A stretch of DNA of 26,911 nucleotides from Nitrospirota bacterium (lineage in GTDB: Bacteria > Nitrospirota_A > Leptospirillia > Leptospirillales > Leptospirillaceae). The DNA is taken from positions 1 through 26,911 of the forward strand of contig JAKCCY010000026.1 of assembly GCA_021838765.1 (NCBI GenBank), written 5' to 3'. The translations under genes were made by a program, and so were the position numbers. Below are positions 16,628 through 24,442 of the stretch, in pieces; positions within the stretch are counted from its first letter, which is position 1; every line of letters begins with the position of its first letter. The notes under the pieces are model-generated. The model had not been told where the DNA came from. It saw nothing but the letters and a program-made list of their open reading frames with translations, and made no database searches.

Positions 16628-18661
16628 TCAGACTGTGCTTGCCGGCTCTGGAGTTGGCTGGGCATATGAGTGGGCGATGATATCAACTTTATTTCCGCTC
16701 CAGAACAGGACGATCTCCTGTGGAGGGGATCCCGGGACAATTTTATCGTCAATCTTGTGCAGGACAGGCAGCATGAGGTTTTGGGTCATGGTTCGTGCTT
16801 TGGAGAAATCGGGATGTTTCTGTTCTATCTGGTTGTAAATTCCATCCACAAGACCAAGATCGGTGGATATTGTCATGTTTGCCTTTTTCCCTTCAAGAAA
16901 GGATCTCAAAATCCGATTGACCTCGAAGTCAATGACATCCCGGAGTTCTTGCTCGCGATAAGGGACAAACGGAAGAATCCTGTCGAGAAGTGAGAGAAAG
17001 GGTGTCTGGAACACAGGAAGATAGGCGAGCCTCCTGTCATTTTTCTGGACGATTCTTGCTACTTCCCCCGCTCTGTCCTCAACATCGAGCGCTTCAATGT
17101 CCTGGGGGGAGAAGAGCGTTGATGCCATGACAATGGTCAGGTTTTCAAGTGGCAGCTCCTGTTTTTGCCAGTGCAGGGCTCCTGTCCGGAGAAGCTCTTC
17201 TATCGGAGCCCAGATCGAAGGATGTGCTCTTTCAATATTGTCGAGGTAGAGAAGCTGATTCGGATTTTCCTTCAGAAGATCCCACAGTCCTTCGGGAACA
17301 TTGACCGCTGAACGCTCAAGTACGGGTTTCCTGATCAACTGTTCTGAATAATAAAGTTCTTCATAGAGGCTCATGTCCCGATAGATGAAGCTTTTGGGGT
17401 CTTTATACAGGAGATCTGCCATGGACTGTGCCATTGTTTTCTTCCCCGTCTGTTTCGGTCCGATAAAAAGGAAACTGCCCAGCAGCTTGGATCCTCCCGC
17501 CCTGATCTTCATTCTTGAGCTGTCGAGAACGGAGATGATTTCTTCTTGAATTTCGTCTCTCCCCATATAGCCGGGAATCAACGTTGTCGGAAGCTGAGGA
17601 AGATTGATCTGGATGTTGTCCGGTCCGGAGGTGGGCTGATCGGGCTCCGGGATCTCCTTTGGAGGGGGTTCCCCGGTGAGAACCGGCTCTTTGAAAAACT
17701 GGCTGAGATCGACATTTTCAAGTGGGACCCCGTCAAGTATCTGGGCCAGGGCATGTTCTTCGATCTGGGAGATGAGCTCCCGTTGCAGTTCGTTGATGTC
17801 GATAACCTTTGTCAGCTTCCTGAGTATCATCGGATCGACGCTTGAAAGTTGTGGTGTGCTTCCGACAAACCAGTACTGCTTGTCCTGCAGAACCTGTGTG
17901 AGCTCGATGACTTTCTGATTGTAGATTTCCCCGTGGTATCCGAAATTTGATAGTTGCACCCTGGGAAAAAGGAGTTCGATCGGATCAACATAGAGAATGG
18001 CGGGGCGCTTTTTTCTGGACTGAATAATAAAATTTCGCATTGCGGCAAGGCTGTTTCTTGAAAGCTCTTTATGGAGAAGGGCATTGAAACTGAAAAGCTC
18101 CTTTTCTGCCAGAAGCTGGATAATCTGCATCCTGAGAATCGGGTCCGGTCCGACAATGATGATCGGTTCCCTCGATCGCCTCTTGTTCTGGATCGCCAGC
18201 TCAACCGCCTTTTCAATCAGGGGGAGACGGATCTTTTCGGGAGTGAGAATGGCTCGGATCGCTTCCATCGGGCCAATTGTCGGATCCTGGATGCCCTGTT
18301 TCTTTTTACGAATCGCTACGTCGAGATCCAGTTGACGGAGTGATCTCTTGAGTTCCCTGGCGGTATTGAGCGCATTATGAACGACCTCCTCAATGACTTC
18401 GATGCTGAAGCCATCCATCATTTCTCCGAGCTTTTTAAGGTCGTACCCTTTGATCATTTCTTCCGACATCAATGCTATATCTCCTGATAGTGCCTCTTTT
18501 TTCTTGGCCTCGGTCAGTAGACTCCTTTTTAAAATACTTGATCGGCTTAAAGGATCGGGCAGGGGAACTTCAAGAACCCAGCGCATGATTGGTGGCGTTC
18601 TGAAATCTTCAGGGATATTTGAAAGAGAGGAGACCGTCGCGATGACCAACGTGTTTTTCAT
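16628..18661 (-). CDS. Large AAA-like protein, C-terminal part of a gene split by a frame change
   Basis: A 677-residue ORF whose start is implausible: residues 1-~100 are the second half of an FtsH-like AAA module. 'LVIATVSSL' stands where FtsH has its sensor-1 strand, 'VLEVPLPDPLSRSSILKRSLL' matches FtsH's 'VPLPD..GREQIL', and 'GFSIEVIEEVVHNALNTARE' matches the AAA lid. The first half is encoded in the previous ORF. A second AAA-like module (~132-300) has a loop GPDPILRMQ without the GK[ST], and Walker B AILYVDPIE with Pro for the catalytic Glu. A third, ClpB-D2-like, module (~361-640) has GPKQTGKKT (Lys where Ser/Thr is normal) and LLYLDNIERAHP (Asn for Glu). ATPase activity is therefore doubtful. 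Function unknown; a membrane-tethered scaffold or adaptor is one idea. No ribosome binding site precedes the ATG. Confidence 0.8.
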   Translation of the reverse strand: MKNTLVIATVSSLSNIPEDFRTPPIMRWVLEVPLPDPLSRSSILKRSLLTEAKKKEALSGDIALMSEEMIKGYDLKKLGEMMDGFSIEVIEEVVHNALNTARELKRSLRQLDLDVAIRKKKQGIQDPTIGPMEAIRAILTPEKIRLPLIEKAVELAIQNKRRSREPIIIVGPDPILRMQIIQLLAEKELFSFNALLHKELSRNSLAAMRNFIIQSRKKRPAILYVDPIELLFPRVQLSNFGYHGEIYNQKVIELTQVLQDKQYWFVGSTPQLSSVDPMILRKLTKVIDINELQRELISQIEEHALAQILDGVPLENVDLSQFFKEPVLTGEPPPKEIPEPDQPTSGPDNIQINLPQLPTTLIPGYMGRDEIQEEIISVLDSSRMKIRAGGSKLLGSFLFIGPKQTGKKTMAQSMADLLYKDPKSFIYRDMSLYEELYYSEQLIRKPVLERSAVNVPEGLWDLLKENPNQLLYLDNIERAHPSIWAPIEELLRTGALHWQKQELPLENLTIVMASTLFSPQDIEALDVEDRAGEVARIVQKNDRRLAYLPVFQTPFLSLLDRILPFVPYREQELRDVIDFEVNRILRSFLEGKKANMTISTDLGLVDGIYNQIEQKHPDFSKARTMTQNLMLPVLHKIDDKIVPGSPPQEIVLFWSGNKVDIIAHSYAQPTPEPASTV

Positions 18662-19719
18662 ATGAAGGATCTTTTCAAGAAACTCCCTGATGGATTCCAG
18701 GGGGGGGGCAGGGCTCCTTCGGAGGTTCCCAGAACCTCTTCATAATCGGTGATATGAAGGAGTGCCGGCTGGAGCGTTTTGATTTTTCTGAAAAATCTCT
18801 GGAGCTGCTCTTTCAGAATATGCTTTTCCAGGAGGTTGAAACTTGAGAGTTTGATTTCGAGCAGCGATCTCCCGGACTCTCCTGCAAAGGATCTGACAAC
18901 GATGTTTCTGCCAGCGCTGGTTCCTCCCCAGAGAAGAATCCCGTTGTATTCGGCCTTAAAGAGTCCAAGATGGTTGATGAACTCAGAATAGGCTTTCATG
19001 ATGGAGAATTTAAAGTCCTGGTTTCCCTGAAATGTACTGAAATTTTCTTCCGGAACAAGCTTGCTGTTGTTGCCGCTCTGAACGACCGTGATCCCTCCGA
19101 GAAGGATCCCCGTCAGAATGGCAAAGGTCAAGGCTGAAATGCACCATCCTGTTCCGACACCAAAGGACGTGATTGCAGCAACTGTCGCGTAAGGCTTTAG
19201 GAATGCTCCTATCACGAGGAAAAATCCGCCGGTAAAAATTGCTGTTGTCCAGAAGGCAAAAGCACCGGGGGGAAGATGGAGAATGTTTTGCCGTGTTCCG
19301 ACCTCTCCTCCGGGAAGTTGTTGAGGAACGGTTGAGGGAATCATCAGGAAGAACAGGATAGAGATAAAAATGGTTCCGCCGGTAATCCACAGCCCCCATG
19401 CCAGGGTTGCCTGGCTGGCTGAAAAATGAATGCCCATCAAGATCAGGATTGATGCAATGATTCCCCATTCCAGAAAAAAGGAGATTGGCGGCGGCGGTGT
19501 ATCTCCGGGTCTTTTCTTTTTTGAGCGGGGAGGAAGAGGTTTTGCATAGTTTGTGCTGATGACCATGATGGCGGCGGTAAAGGTGAGGATGACAACGCCA
19601 AGCGCAAGCGTTGCAAGGAGAGGGTAATCGTCAAAGAGGGGGTCGATATACTTCCTCAGAATGGTTCCGAGACTGACAATGAGCAGTCCTGATCCAACAA
19701 GAAGGATCTTGATGAACAT
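18658..19719 (-). CDS. Membrane-anchored FtsH-like AAA fragment, N-terminal part of the split gene
   Basis: A 353-residue ORF with about six hydrophobic segments: roughly 3-21, 33-55, 79-99, 106-128, 155-174 and 179-213. A soluble region then begins an FtsH-like AAA module. 'GILLWGGTSAGRNIVVRSFAG' aligns with FtsH '[21 protein letters not shown]', so the Walker A Lys-Thr is Arg-Asn (265-272). 'PALLHITDYEEV' aligns with Walker B 'PCIIFIDEIDAV', with Thr-Asp replacing Asp-Glu. The ORF breaks off 25 residues later, just after three prolines encoded by a run of nine C (18700-18708). A -1 shift in that run continues in frame into the next ORF. It begins two bases after the uvrC stop, so it belongs to a uvrC operon. 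A 4-bp ATGA overlap with the next ORF could also allow two separate chains. Confidence 0.8.
   Translation of the reverse strand: MFIKILLVGSGLLIVSLGTILRKYIDPLFDDYPLLATLALGVVILTFTAAIMVISTNYAKPLPPRSKKKRPGDTPPPPISFFLEWGIIASILILMGIHFSASQATLAWGLWITGGTIFISILFFLMIPSTVPQQLPGGEVGTRQNILHLPPGAFAFWTTAIFTGGFFLVIGAFLKPYATVAAITSFGVGTGWCISALTFAILTGILLGGITVVQSGNNSKLVPEENFSTFQGNQDFKFSIMKAYSEFINHLGLFKAEYNGILLWGGTSAGRNIVVRSFAGESGRSLLEIKLSSFNLLEKHILKEQLQRFFRKIKTLQPALLHITDYEEVLGTSEGALPPPWNPSGSFLKRSFI
18700..18708 (-). repeat. Run of nine C (coding strand) at the frame junction of the AAA-like gene
   Basis: The plus strand shows nine consecutive G, read as CTG CCC CCC CCC TGG on the coding strand. One extra C, or a -1 ribosomal slip, converts the end into CTG GAA TCC ATC ..., which runs without a stop through the ATG of the downstream ORF. 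One C fewer leads to a stop 12 codons on. The only window in which the two frames are both open is 18658-18739, and this run lies within it. Confidence 0.9.
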
Positions 19720-19721
19720 GG

Positions 19722-21572
19722 TCAGCCTTTTCCCAGTTCAAGAATCGCTTGTGCGACATTCCTTGAAACGCCGGCGACACGCATGATCTCCTCCACTGGA
19801 GCGGCCATGATGGCGTTTATTGAATGAAATTCCCTCAGCAACTTTTTTTCCCGTTCGGCTCCAATCCCGGGGATCTTGAGGAGTCTTGATTCCCTCAGGA
19901 TGTTTTCCCTGAGGGATCGATGATATGTGATGGCAAATCGATGTGCTTCATCTCTCATATGGACAAGGATATGCGTTGCCTTGCTATGAGGGGGAAGTAT
20001 AACCGGGTTTTCCTGGCCGGGGATGAAAATGCGTTCCAGTTTTCCTGTTCTGAAGCGCTCTTTTGCTATTGAGACGACCCGTCGTGAGGCCGGCAGCTTT
20101 GACATCTCAGCCAGCTTTTCGACACAGGCGCCAAGCTGTCCTGGCCCGCCATCTATGACGAGAAGGTCTGGAAGAGGATTTTCCCTGAACTGACGTTCCA
20201 TCACATGTGCAAGCATTTTGAAGTCATCCTGTCCTTTTTCAAGCTGGATCCTGAATTTCCTGTATCCGGACTTTTCAGGCTTTCCATCACGGAACGTAAC
20301 GTATGATGCGACGGGAAAGGCATCTCCAATATTGGAGATGTCCACGCAAGCCATCAGAGACGGAGGTGCTTCAAGCCCAAGGATTTCTGCAAGCTCCGAA
20401 AGCGCTTCCTTGAAGGCACCTTTTTGCTTTTTCAGTTCGATCAGGGCTTCCTGTCCATTTTTGACGGAAAGATCCAGAAGAGTTTTCCTGTCCCCTCTGA
20501 GCGGATGGTGAATCCTGACCTTCCCACATTTCTTTTCGGAGAGCCAGCCAAGACTCATGAGCTCATCTTCCGGGATGGGGCTCCCGACAAGGATCTCGTC
20601 TGGAATCGTGGAGAGGTCTTTTCCATAGTATTGATCGAAGAAAGCCCCCAGAAGTTCGGAGTCGGGAGCTTCCTCTCCATTTTTGATGTCAATTTCCCTT
20701 TTTCCGCTTACGCTTCCTCCACGAAGCTGAAGAAGTTCGACAAGCACAAAAGGTGGATCCCGCACAACCGCTACCACATCGACGGAGTGCTGGATATCAA
20801 AAGATATTCCCTGTTTTTCCTGGATCATTGAAACATTGAGGAAGCGGTCCCTGATTTTTGCCGCCTCTTCAAACTTCAGATCTTTTGCAAGAGATGCCAT
20901 TTCCTGATGCAGAGCGCTCAGAAGGTCGTCGTTTTTTCCTTCGAGAAAGAGTCTGACCTCATTTGCAACTTTCCTGTAATCAGCAATGGAAACAAGTCCC
21001 GCGCATGGTCCAAGGCATCTTTGTATCTGATACTCGACACAAGGTCGCTCAAGTGATCCATCGAGAGGAATTTCGCAGGAGGCCAGGGGGAAAGTTCTTG
21101 CTACGAGTTTAAGGGTGTCCCTCAGAGCTCCGGGGGATACAAATGGGCCAAAATAAAGAGCGCCATCGTTCTGTGTCCTTCGGACGACAGAAAGCCTTGG
21201 AAAGGATTCCTGCCATGTGAACTTCAACAAGGGATAGGTTTTGTCGTCTCTCAGCAATACGTTATATTTTGGCCGGTGCTTTTTGATCAGGCTGTTTTCC
21301 AGAATGAGTGCATCGACCTCGGTCCGGGTTACGATGGTTTCTATATTCCTGATTTTCGTGACCATCATGGCGATCCGGTTGCCCCTTCCTGTGCGCGTTG
21401 TAAAATAGGATCTTATCCTGTCGCGAAGGTTCCGGGATTTCCCGACATAAAGAATATGGTCTTCTGCATCTTTCATGATATAGACACCCGGTTCTGAGGG
21501 GGCCATCCGGATTCTTTCTATGATTTCCGGCAAAAAGTGATGTTCGTTGTCCTGATTGTTCGAATCAGCCAT
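19722..21572 (-). CDS. uvrC: Excinuclease ABC subunit C
   Basis: UvrC makes the dual incisions in nucleotide excision repair with UvrB. The product is 616 residues from the chosen ATG, near the family's ~610. The GIY-YIG nuclease domain begins 'PSEPGVYIMKD' and includes 'ILYVGKSRNLRDRIRSYF'. A UVR (UvrB-binding) motif is seen in 'SLAKDLKFEEAAKIRDRF'. The RNase-H-like domain has VDISNIGD and 'LLVIDGGPGQLGA'. The C-terminal helix-hairpin-helix pair includes 'LLKIPGIGAEREKKLL' and 'MRVAGVSRNVAQAIL'. The start at 21572 has AAGGA five bases upstream. A longer reading to 21848 would add 92 unconserved residues and run antisense into the divergent gene. It is followed after two bases by the membrane AAA-like gene. 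Confidence 0.95.
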   Translation of the reverse strand: MADSNNQDNEHHFLPEIIERIRMAPSEPGVYIMKDAEDHILYVGKSRNLRDRIRSYFTTRTGRGNRIAMMVTKIRNIETIVTRTEVDALILENSLIKKHRPKYNVLLRDDKTYPLLKFTWQESFPRLSVVRRTQNDGALYFGPFVSPGALRDTLKLVARTFPLASCEIPLDGSLERPCVEYQIQRCLGPCAGLVSIADYRKVANEVRLFLEGKNDDLLSALHQEMASLAKDLKFEEAAKIRDRFLNVSMIQEKQGISFDIQHSVDVVAVVRDPPFVLVELLQLRGGSVSGKREIDIKNGEEAPDSELLGAFFDQYYGKDLSTIPDEILVGSPIPEDELMSLGWLSEKKCGKVRIHHPLRGDRKTLLDLSVKNGQEALIELKKQKGAFKEALSELAEILGLEAPPSLMACVDISNIGDAFPVASYVTFRDGKPEKSGYRKFRIQLEKGQDDFKMLAHVMERQFRENPLPDLLVIDGGPGQLGACVEKLAEMSKLPASRRVVSIAKERFRTGKLERIFIPGQENPVILPPHSKATHILVHMRDEAHRFAITYHRSLRENILRESRLLKIPGIGAEREKKLLREFHSINAIMAAPVEEIMRVAGVSRNVAQAILELGKG

Positions 21573-21591
21573 TTGATCCTTCTTTAAGGCA

Positions 21592-21621
21592 GAATATCCC
21601 CTCCTGGGGGTTTCCTGCCAA
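21592..21621 (-). promoter_or_regulatory. Possible promoter for the uvrC operon
   Basis: On the minus strand TTGGCA (21616-21621) is followed by an 18-bp spacer and ATATTC (21592-21597); shifting by one base gives TATTCT with 19. The -35 is good, the -10 mediocre and the spacing long. The predicted start would be about 15 bases upstream of the ATG, so this is a candidate only. Confidence 0.3.
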
Positions 21622-21681
21622 GCGGGGATGAATGCCCCTTGTCTTTTTTGTGGACGCAGTCTGTGACTGCTTCCTATTGGA

Positions 21682-21710
21682 TTGTTCCTGCCCTCCGCTA
21701 ACACTATAAT
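21682..21710 (+). promoter_or_regulatory. Strong sigma70-type promoter for the small membrane gene and aroE
   Basis: TTGTTC (21682-21687), 17 bp, then a perfect TATAAT (21705-21710). The transcript would start near 21717, and its 5' end would fall in a small stem-loop: AATCGG at 21715-21720 pairs with CCGATT at 21730-21735. A ribosome binding site AGAGGGA (21763-21769) follows. Confidence 0.75.
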
Positions 21711-21775
21711 ACAGAATCGGGAGTTTGTGCCGATTGGTTGATGGTGCCATTTGAAGCTGGAAAGAGGGAAAATCG

Positions 21776-22030
21776 ATGGATGATCCAAAAGAGAAAGACT
21801 CCGGTGCTCCCATTGAGCCTGAAGGGCAAGATGACCTTGCTCCGGCACGAATGAGTCGTTCGGACTGGTTCCAGGTGATCCAGTACTTCTTTGGAGTATT
21901 ATTTTTTATCGGAGTTTTTATTTACATGATCGCATCCGGACCAAAGGGGGCTCTCATCGGAGGGGTTTCACTTCTTGCAGGCGTTCTGCTTTGGGTGATT
22001 TTCCGTTATGTTTTAAAAGAAATCGCATGA
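21776..22030 (+). CDS. Small two-helix membrane protein, hypothetical
   Basis: An 84-residue protein with an acidic N-terminal tail of ~30 residues (rich in Asp, Glu, Pro) and two hydrophobic helices, about 38-53 ('YFFGVLFFIGVFIYMI') and 59-77 ('ALIGGVSLLAGVLLWVIF'), joined by a short Gly-Pro-Lys turn. It ends in a basic segment. I do not recognise a family. It is a real gene: it has the best promoter of the right half, a ribosome binding site, and an ATGA overlap coupling it to aroE. Both termini are probably cytoplasmic under the positive-inside rule. A role in the shikimate pathway is not implied by the coupling alone. Confidence 0.75.
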   Translation: MDDPKEKDSGAPIEPEGQDDLAPARMSRSDWFQVIQYFFGVLFFIGVFIYMIASGPKGALIGGVSLLAGVLLWVIFRYVLKEIA

Positions 22031-22902
22031 GGGCCTTTTTCGCTATTATCGGCCATCCTGTGGCGCATTCCCTCTCTCCCTGTTTTCAGCAGGCAGCATT
22101 TGATGCTTGTGAGATTGATGCTGCCTATATTCCTCTCGACCTGGACCCAGCACGGGCGGAGGACACCCTTTTTTTCCTCAAAGACCTTGCTATCTCCGGA
22201 TTTAATGTAACGCTCCCGTTTAAGGAGCTTGCCTATCGGAAGGTCGACCATGTGTATGGGATTGCATCGAAGATCCGTTCCGTCAACACGGTGGTCGCGA
22301 GAGAAGGTCTGTGGGAAGGGTATAATACTGATGTCCCCGGATTTAAAAAGGCTTACTCCCGTTTTCTGGAAAAAACGGGATACGGGAGTGGCAATTTCAT
22401 TGTGCTCGGGGCCGGCGGATCAGCGAGGGCGGTCCTTGAAGCCCTTTCCTCCATGGATGTACCCCAAATCAAGGTGGTCAACCGGTCTTCGGATCGCGTA
22501 AGAGTCCTTTTGGAAGAGCTTTCCCGTGAGAGGCAGATATCGATGAACTCTCTTGAGGATCTGAAGTCGTCTCTCGACGGAAAAGACTGGCATGTGATCA
22601 ACACTCTGTCGAGAAACGCCTTTCCTGTGCGCGGAGAATTTCCTCCGCTGGAACCCCTCGACGAAACAAAAGTTGCATCTGTTTTCGACCTTTCCTATGA
22701 ACGGGAAGGGGACACAGAGTGTGTTTCCTGGGCAAGAAGAAAGGGGATTCCCTCCTCAGACGGGCTTTCAATGCTTCTGTTTCAGGGGGCCTTGTCTTTC
22801 GAGATCTGGACCGGGAAGTCTGCTCCCGTCAGAAAAATGGCCGAAGCGATGGCAAAGGCACTGCCCGAGAGAAAGGATCTTCCGGGTCAATTCTCTGACT
22901 GA
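22027..22902 (+). CDS. aroE: Shikimate dehydrogenase (NADP+)
   Basis: A 291-residue AroE that reduces 3-dehydroshikimate to shikimate with NADPH in aromatic amino-acid synthesis. The N-terminal substrate domain has GHPVAHSLSP and 'NVTLPFKELAY', with the catalytic Lys. 'NTDVPGF' supplies the catalytic Asp. The NADP-binding loop is GAGGSARAVLEAL, followed by 'VVNRSSDR'. The C-terminal 'DGLSMLLFQGALSFEIWTG' has the conserved Gln. I take the ATG at 22027, which overlaps the preceding stop (ATGA) and places GHPVAHSLSP nine residues in, as in homologues. An in-frame ATG at 21991 would add 12 unconserved residues inside the previous gene. The 3' end overlaps convergent ftsY by 16 bp. Confidence 0.94.
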   Translation: MRAFFAIIGHPVAHSLSPCFQQAAFDACEIDAAYIPLDLDPARAEDTLFFLKDLAISGFNVTLPFKELAYRKVDHVYGIASKIRSVNTVVAREGLWEGYNTDVPGFKKAYSRFLEKTGYGSGNFIVLGAGGSARAVLEALSSMDVPQIKVVNRSSDRVRVLLEELSRERQISMNSLEDLKSSLDGKDWHVINTLSRNAFPVRGEFPPLEPLDETKVASVFDLSYEREGDTECVSWARRKGIPSSDGLSMLLFQGALSFEIWTGKSAPVRKMAEAMAKALPERKDLPGQFSD

Positions 22903-23804
22903 AAAATTGATTTTGCAAAAAGATCTGGTTCGAACTCCAAAAGGTCTGCGCTTTGTTCTCCTACGCCGATGAATCGGACTGGGAGGTTGAATTCCCTTGA
23001 AAGCCCAACGGCTATCCCTCCCTTGGAGGTTCCGTCCATCTTCGAAAGAATCATTCCCGTTAGTGGAACCGCCTCTCCAAAATGCCTCACCTGTGAAATG
23101 GCATTCTGACCAATCGTTGCATCCAGGACAATCAGCGTTTCGATCGGGGCATTCCCCATTTCCCTGACAACAAGCCGATATATTTTTGAGAGTTCGCTCA
23201 TAAGGTTGTTTTTCGTCTGAAGCCTTCCTGCCGTATCAATGATGGCAATATCGATCTTTCTCGAAATGGCTGCTTTTACGGTATCGAAGGCAACGGACGC
23301 GGGATCTGCCCCTTCTTTCTGGTGAACAACCGGCACGGAAAGCCTTTCTCCCCAAAGTTCAAGCTGTTTGATGGCTGCCGCCCTGAAGGTGTCTCCGGCG
23401 CCAAGGATGACCGACTTCCCTTCATTTTTGAATCGGGCGGCAAGCTTGGCGACTGTTGTTGTTTTTCCGGCACCATTGACGCCCACAACAAGAATGACCA
23501 TCGGCAGATGGGGCGTGCCGCTTTCCCATATTGCAGGTTTTTCAGGAAAGGATCGTGCAATTTGATCAATGATAAAAGCCCTGGCATCGGAAAACGGTGA
23601 TGATTGATCAGAGCGTTCCCATTCTTTAAGGTCTGAAATAAGCTTTGTGACCACTTTGGGGCCCATGTCGGAGGAGAGCAAAATGGTTTCAAGCTCTTGG
23701 TGGAAATGCGTTGATCGCTCTTTTTTGAAAAGTGAGTCAATTTTCTCTGCGAGACTATTGCGTGTTTTTTTCAGTCCATCTGTAAATTTTTGAAAAAGGC
23801 TCAT
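22887..23804 (-). CDS. ftsY: Signal recognition particle receptor FtsY
   Basis: A 305-residue SRP receptor GTPase that docks ribosome-nascent chain complexes at the membrane with Ffh. The N domain (1-~95) follows a short basic amphipathic start (MSLFQKFTDGLKKTR) that may bind lipid; the long acidic A domain of E. coli FtsY is missing, as in many bacteria. GTPase motifs: GVNGAGKTTTVAKLA (G1), DTFRAAAIKQL (the insertion box), DTAGR (G3) and SKMDGTSKGG (G4, for TKLDGTAKGG). 'RFIGVGEQSADLLEFEP' is the standard C-terminal closing motif. Only a weak ribosome binding site is seen, but the ATG is the sole option before an upstream in-frame stop. It follows ybeY after 92 bp. Confidence 0.95.
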   Translation of the reverse strand: MSLFQKFTDGLKKTRNSLAEKIDSLFKKERSTHFHQELETILLSSDMGPKVVTKLISDLKEWERSDQSSPFSDARAFIIDQIARSFPEKPAIWESGTPHLPMVILVVGVNGAGKTTTVAKLAARFKNEGKSVILGAGDTFRAAAIKQLELWGERLSVPVVHQKEGADPASVAFDTVKAAISRKIDIAIIDTAGRLQTKNNLMSELSKIYRLVVREMGNAPIETLIVLDATIGQNAISQVRHFGEAVPLTGMILSKMDGTSKGGIAVGLSREFNLPVRFIGVGEQSADLLEFEPDLFAKSIFQSEN

Positions 23805-23896
23805 ATTGAGGGCATGCTATCTTCCTCTGTCCCATTATGGTGAGGGGATGGAAGTCAGATGCGCCGCTCCTTTCTCCTTGATGTTAAGAGCTTCTT

Positions 23897-24442
23897 CTAG
23901 CGGTTATCGGGGGTGTCAGGGATTTTCCCCTGAAAGAATGGTTGATCGCCACCGTAGGGTTGATTCAAATGATTTTCAGGTTGTGAGTCAATCCATTGAG
24001 TATAGGATTTTTGAATGAAGTTTGCTGTTTTTCTTTCTGCTTTTTTCATGAGGAGAGCTTCTCGATCTCCAAGTTCATGATCATACCCCTTTAGGTGGCA
24101 CAGTCCATGTATGACCAGATTGACGATCTCACTGAATAAGGAAATTCCGGCAACAAGAGCCTGTTTATGCGCCTGTTGGAGGGAAATCACGATCTCTCCG
24201 TCGGGAGTGCCCAGTCCTCTTAATGATTTCTCATTCTTATAGGAAAATGACAGAACGTCAGTCGTTTTTGCCTTGCCCCTGAATGTTCTGTTCAGATTGC
24301 GCATCCGTTGATCGTTGATGAAGATCAGGGCGATAACATCCTGGGAGCGCTTTAAGGATTGCAGCCCCAGTTCGGTGATTCTGGCAAGCAACAGCGGATT
24401 GATCTCGAACTTTCTTTGAAGATTGATCACTTCAACCGGCAT
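23897..24442 (-). CDS. ybeY: Endoribonuclease YbeY
   Basis: A 181-residue zinc-dependent RNase that helps process the 3' end of 16S rRNA and in ribosome quality control. The signature HGLCHLKGYDHE (around residue 113) supplies the three zinc histidines. 'INDQRMRNLNRTFRGKAKTTDVLSFSY' is the other conserved block. It is slightly longer than the ~155 typical, with an unconserved Pro/Gln/Asp-rich C-terminal tail. Its ATG overlaps the end of the PgpH-like gene by 11 bp. The order phoH, pgpH, ybeY is a well-known conserved cluster. Confidence 0.93.
   Translation of the reverse strand: MPVEVINLQRKFEINPLLLARITELGLQSLKRSQDVIALIFINDQRMRNLNRTFRGKAKTTDVLSFSYKNEKSLRGLGTPDGEIVISLQQAHKQALVAGISLFSEIVNLVIHGLCHLKGYDHELGDREALLMKKAERKTANFIQKSYTQWIDSQPENHLNQPYGGDQPFFQGKIPDTPDNR

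Noticed and set aside
21624..21650. GGGG/CCCC stem followed by T run on the plus strand as a terminator
   Set aside because: The stem is only four base pairs and no plus-strand gene lies upstream to be terminated.
21573..21848. 92-residue N-terminal extension of UvrC
   Set aside because: It is unconserved in character, runs antisense into the divergent small gene and its promoter, and a good ribosome binding site precedes the internal ATG at 21572.
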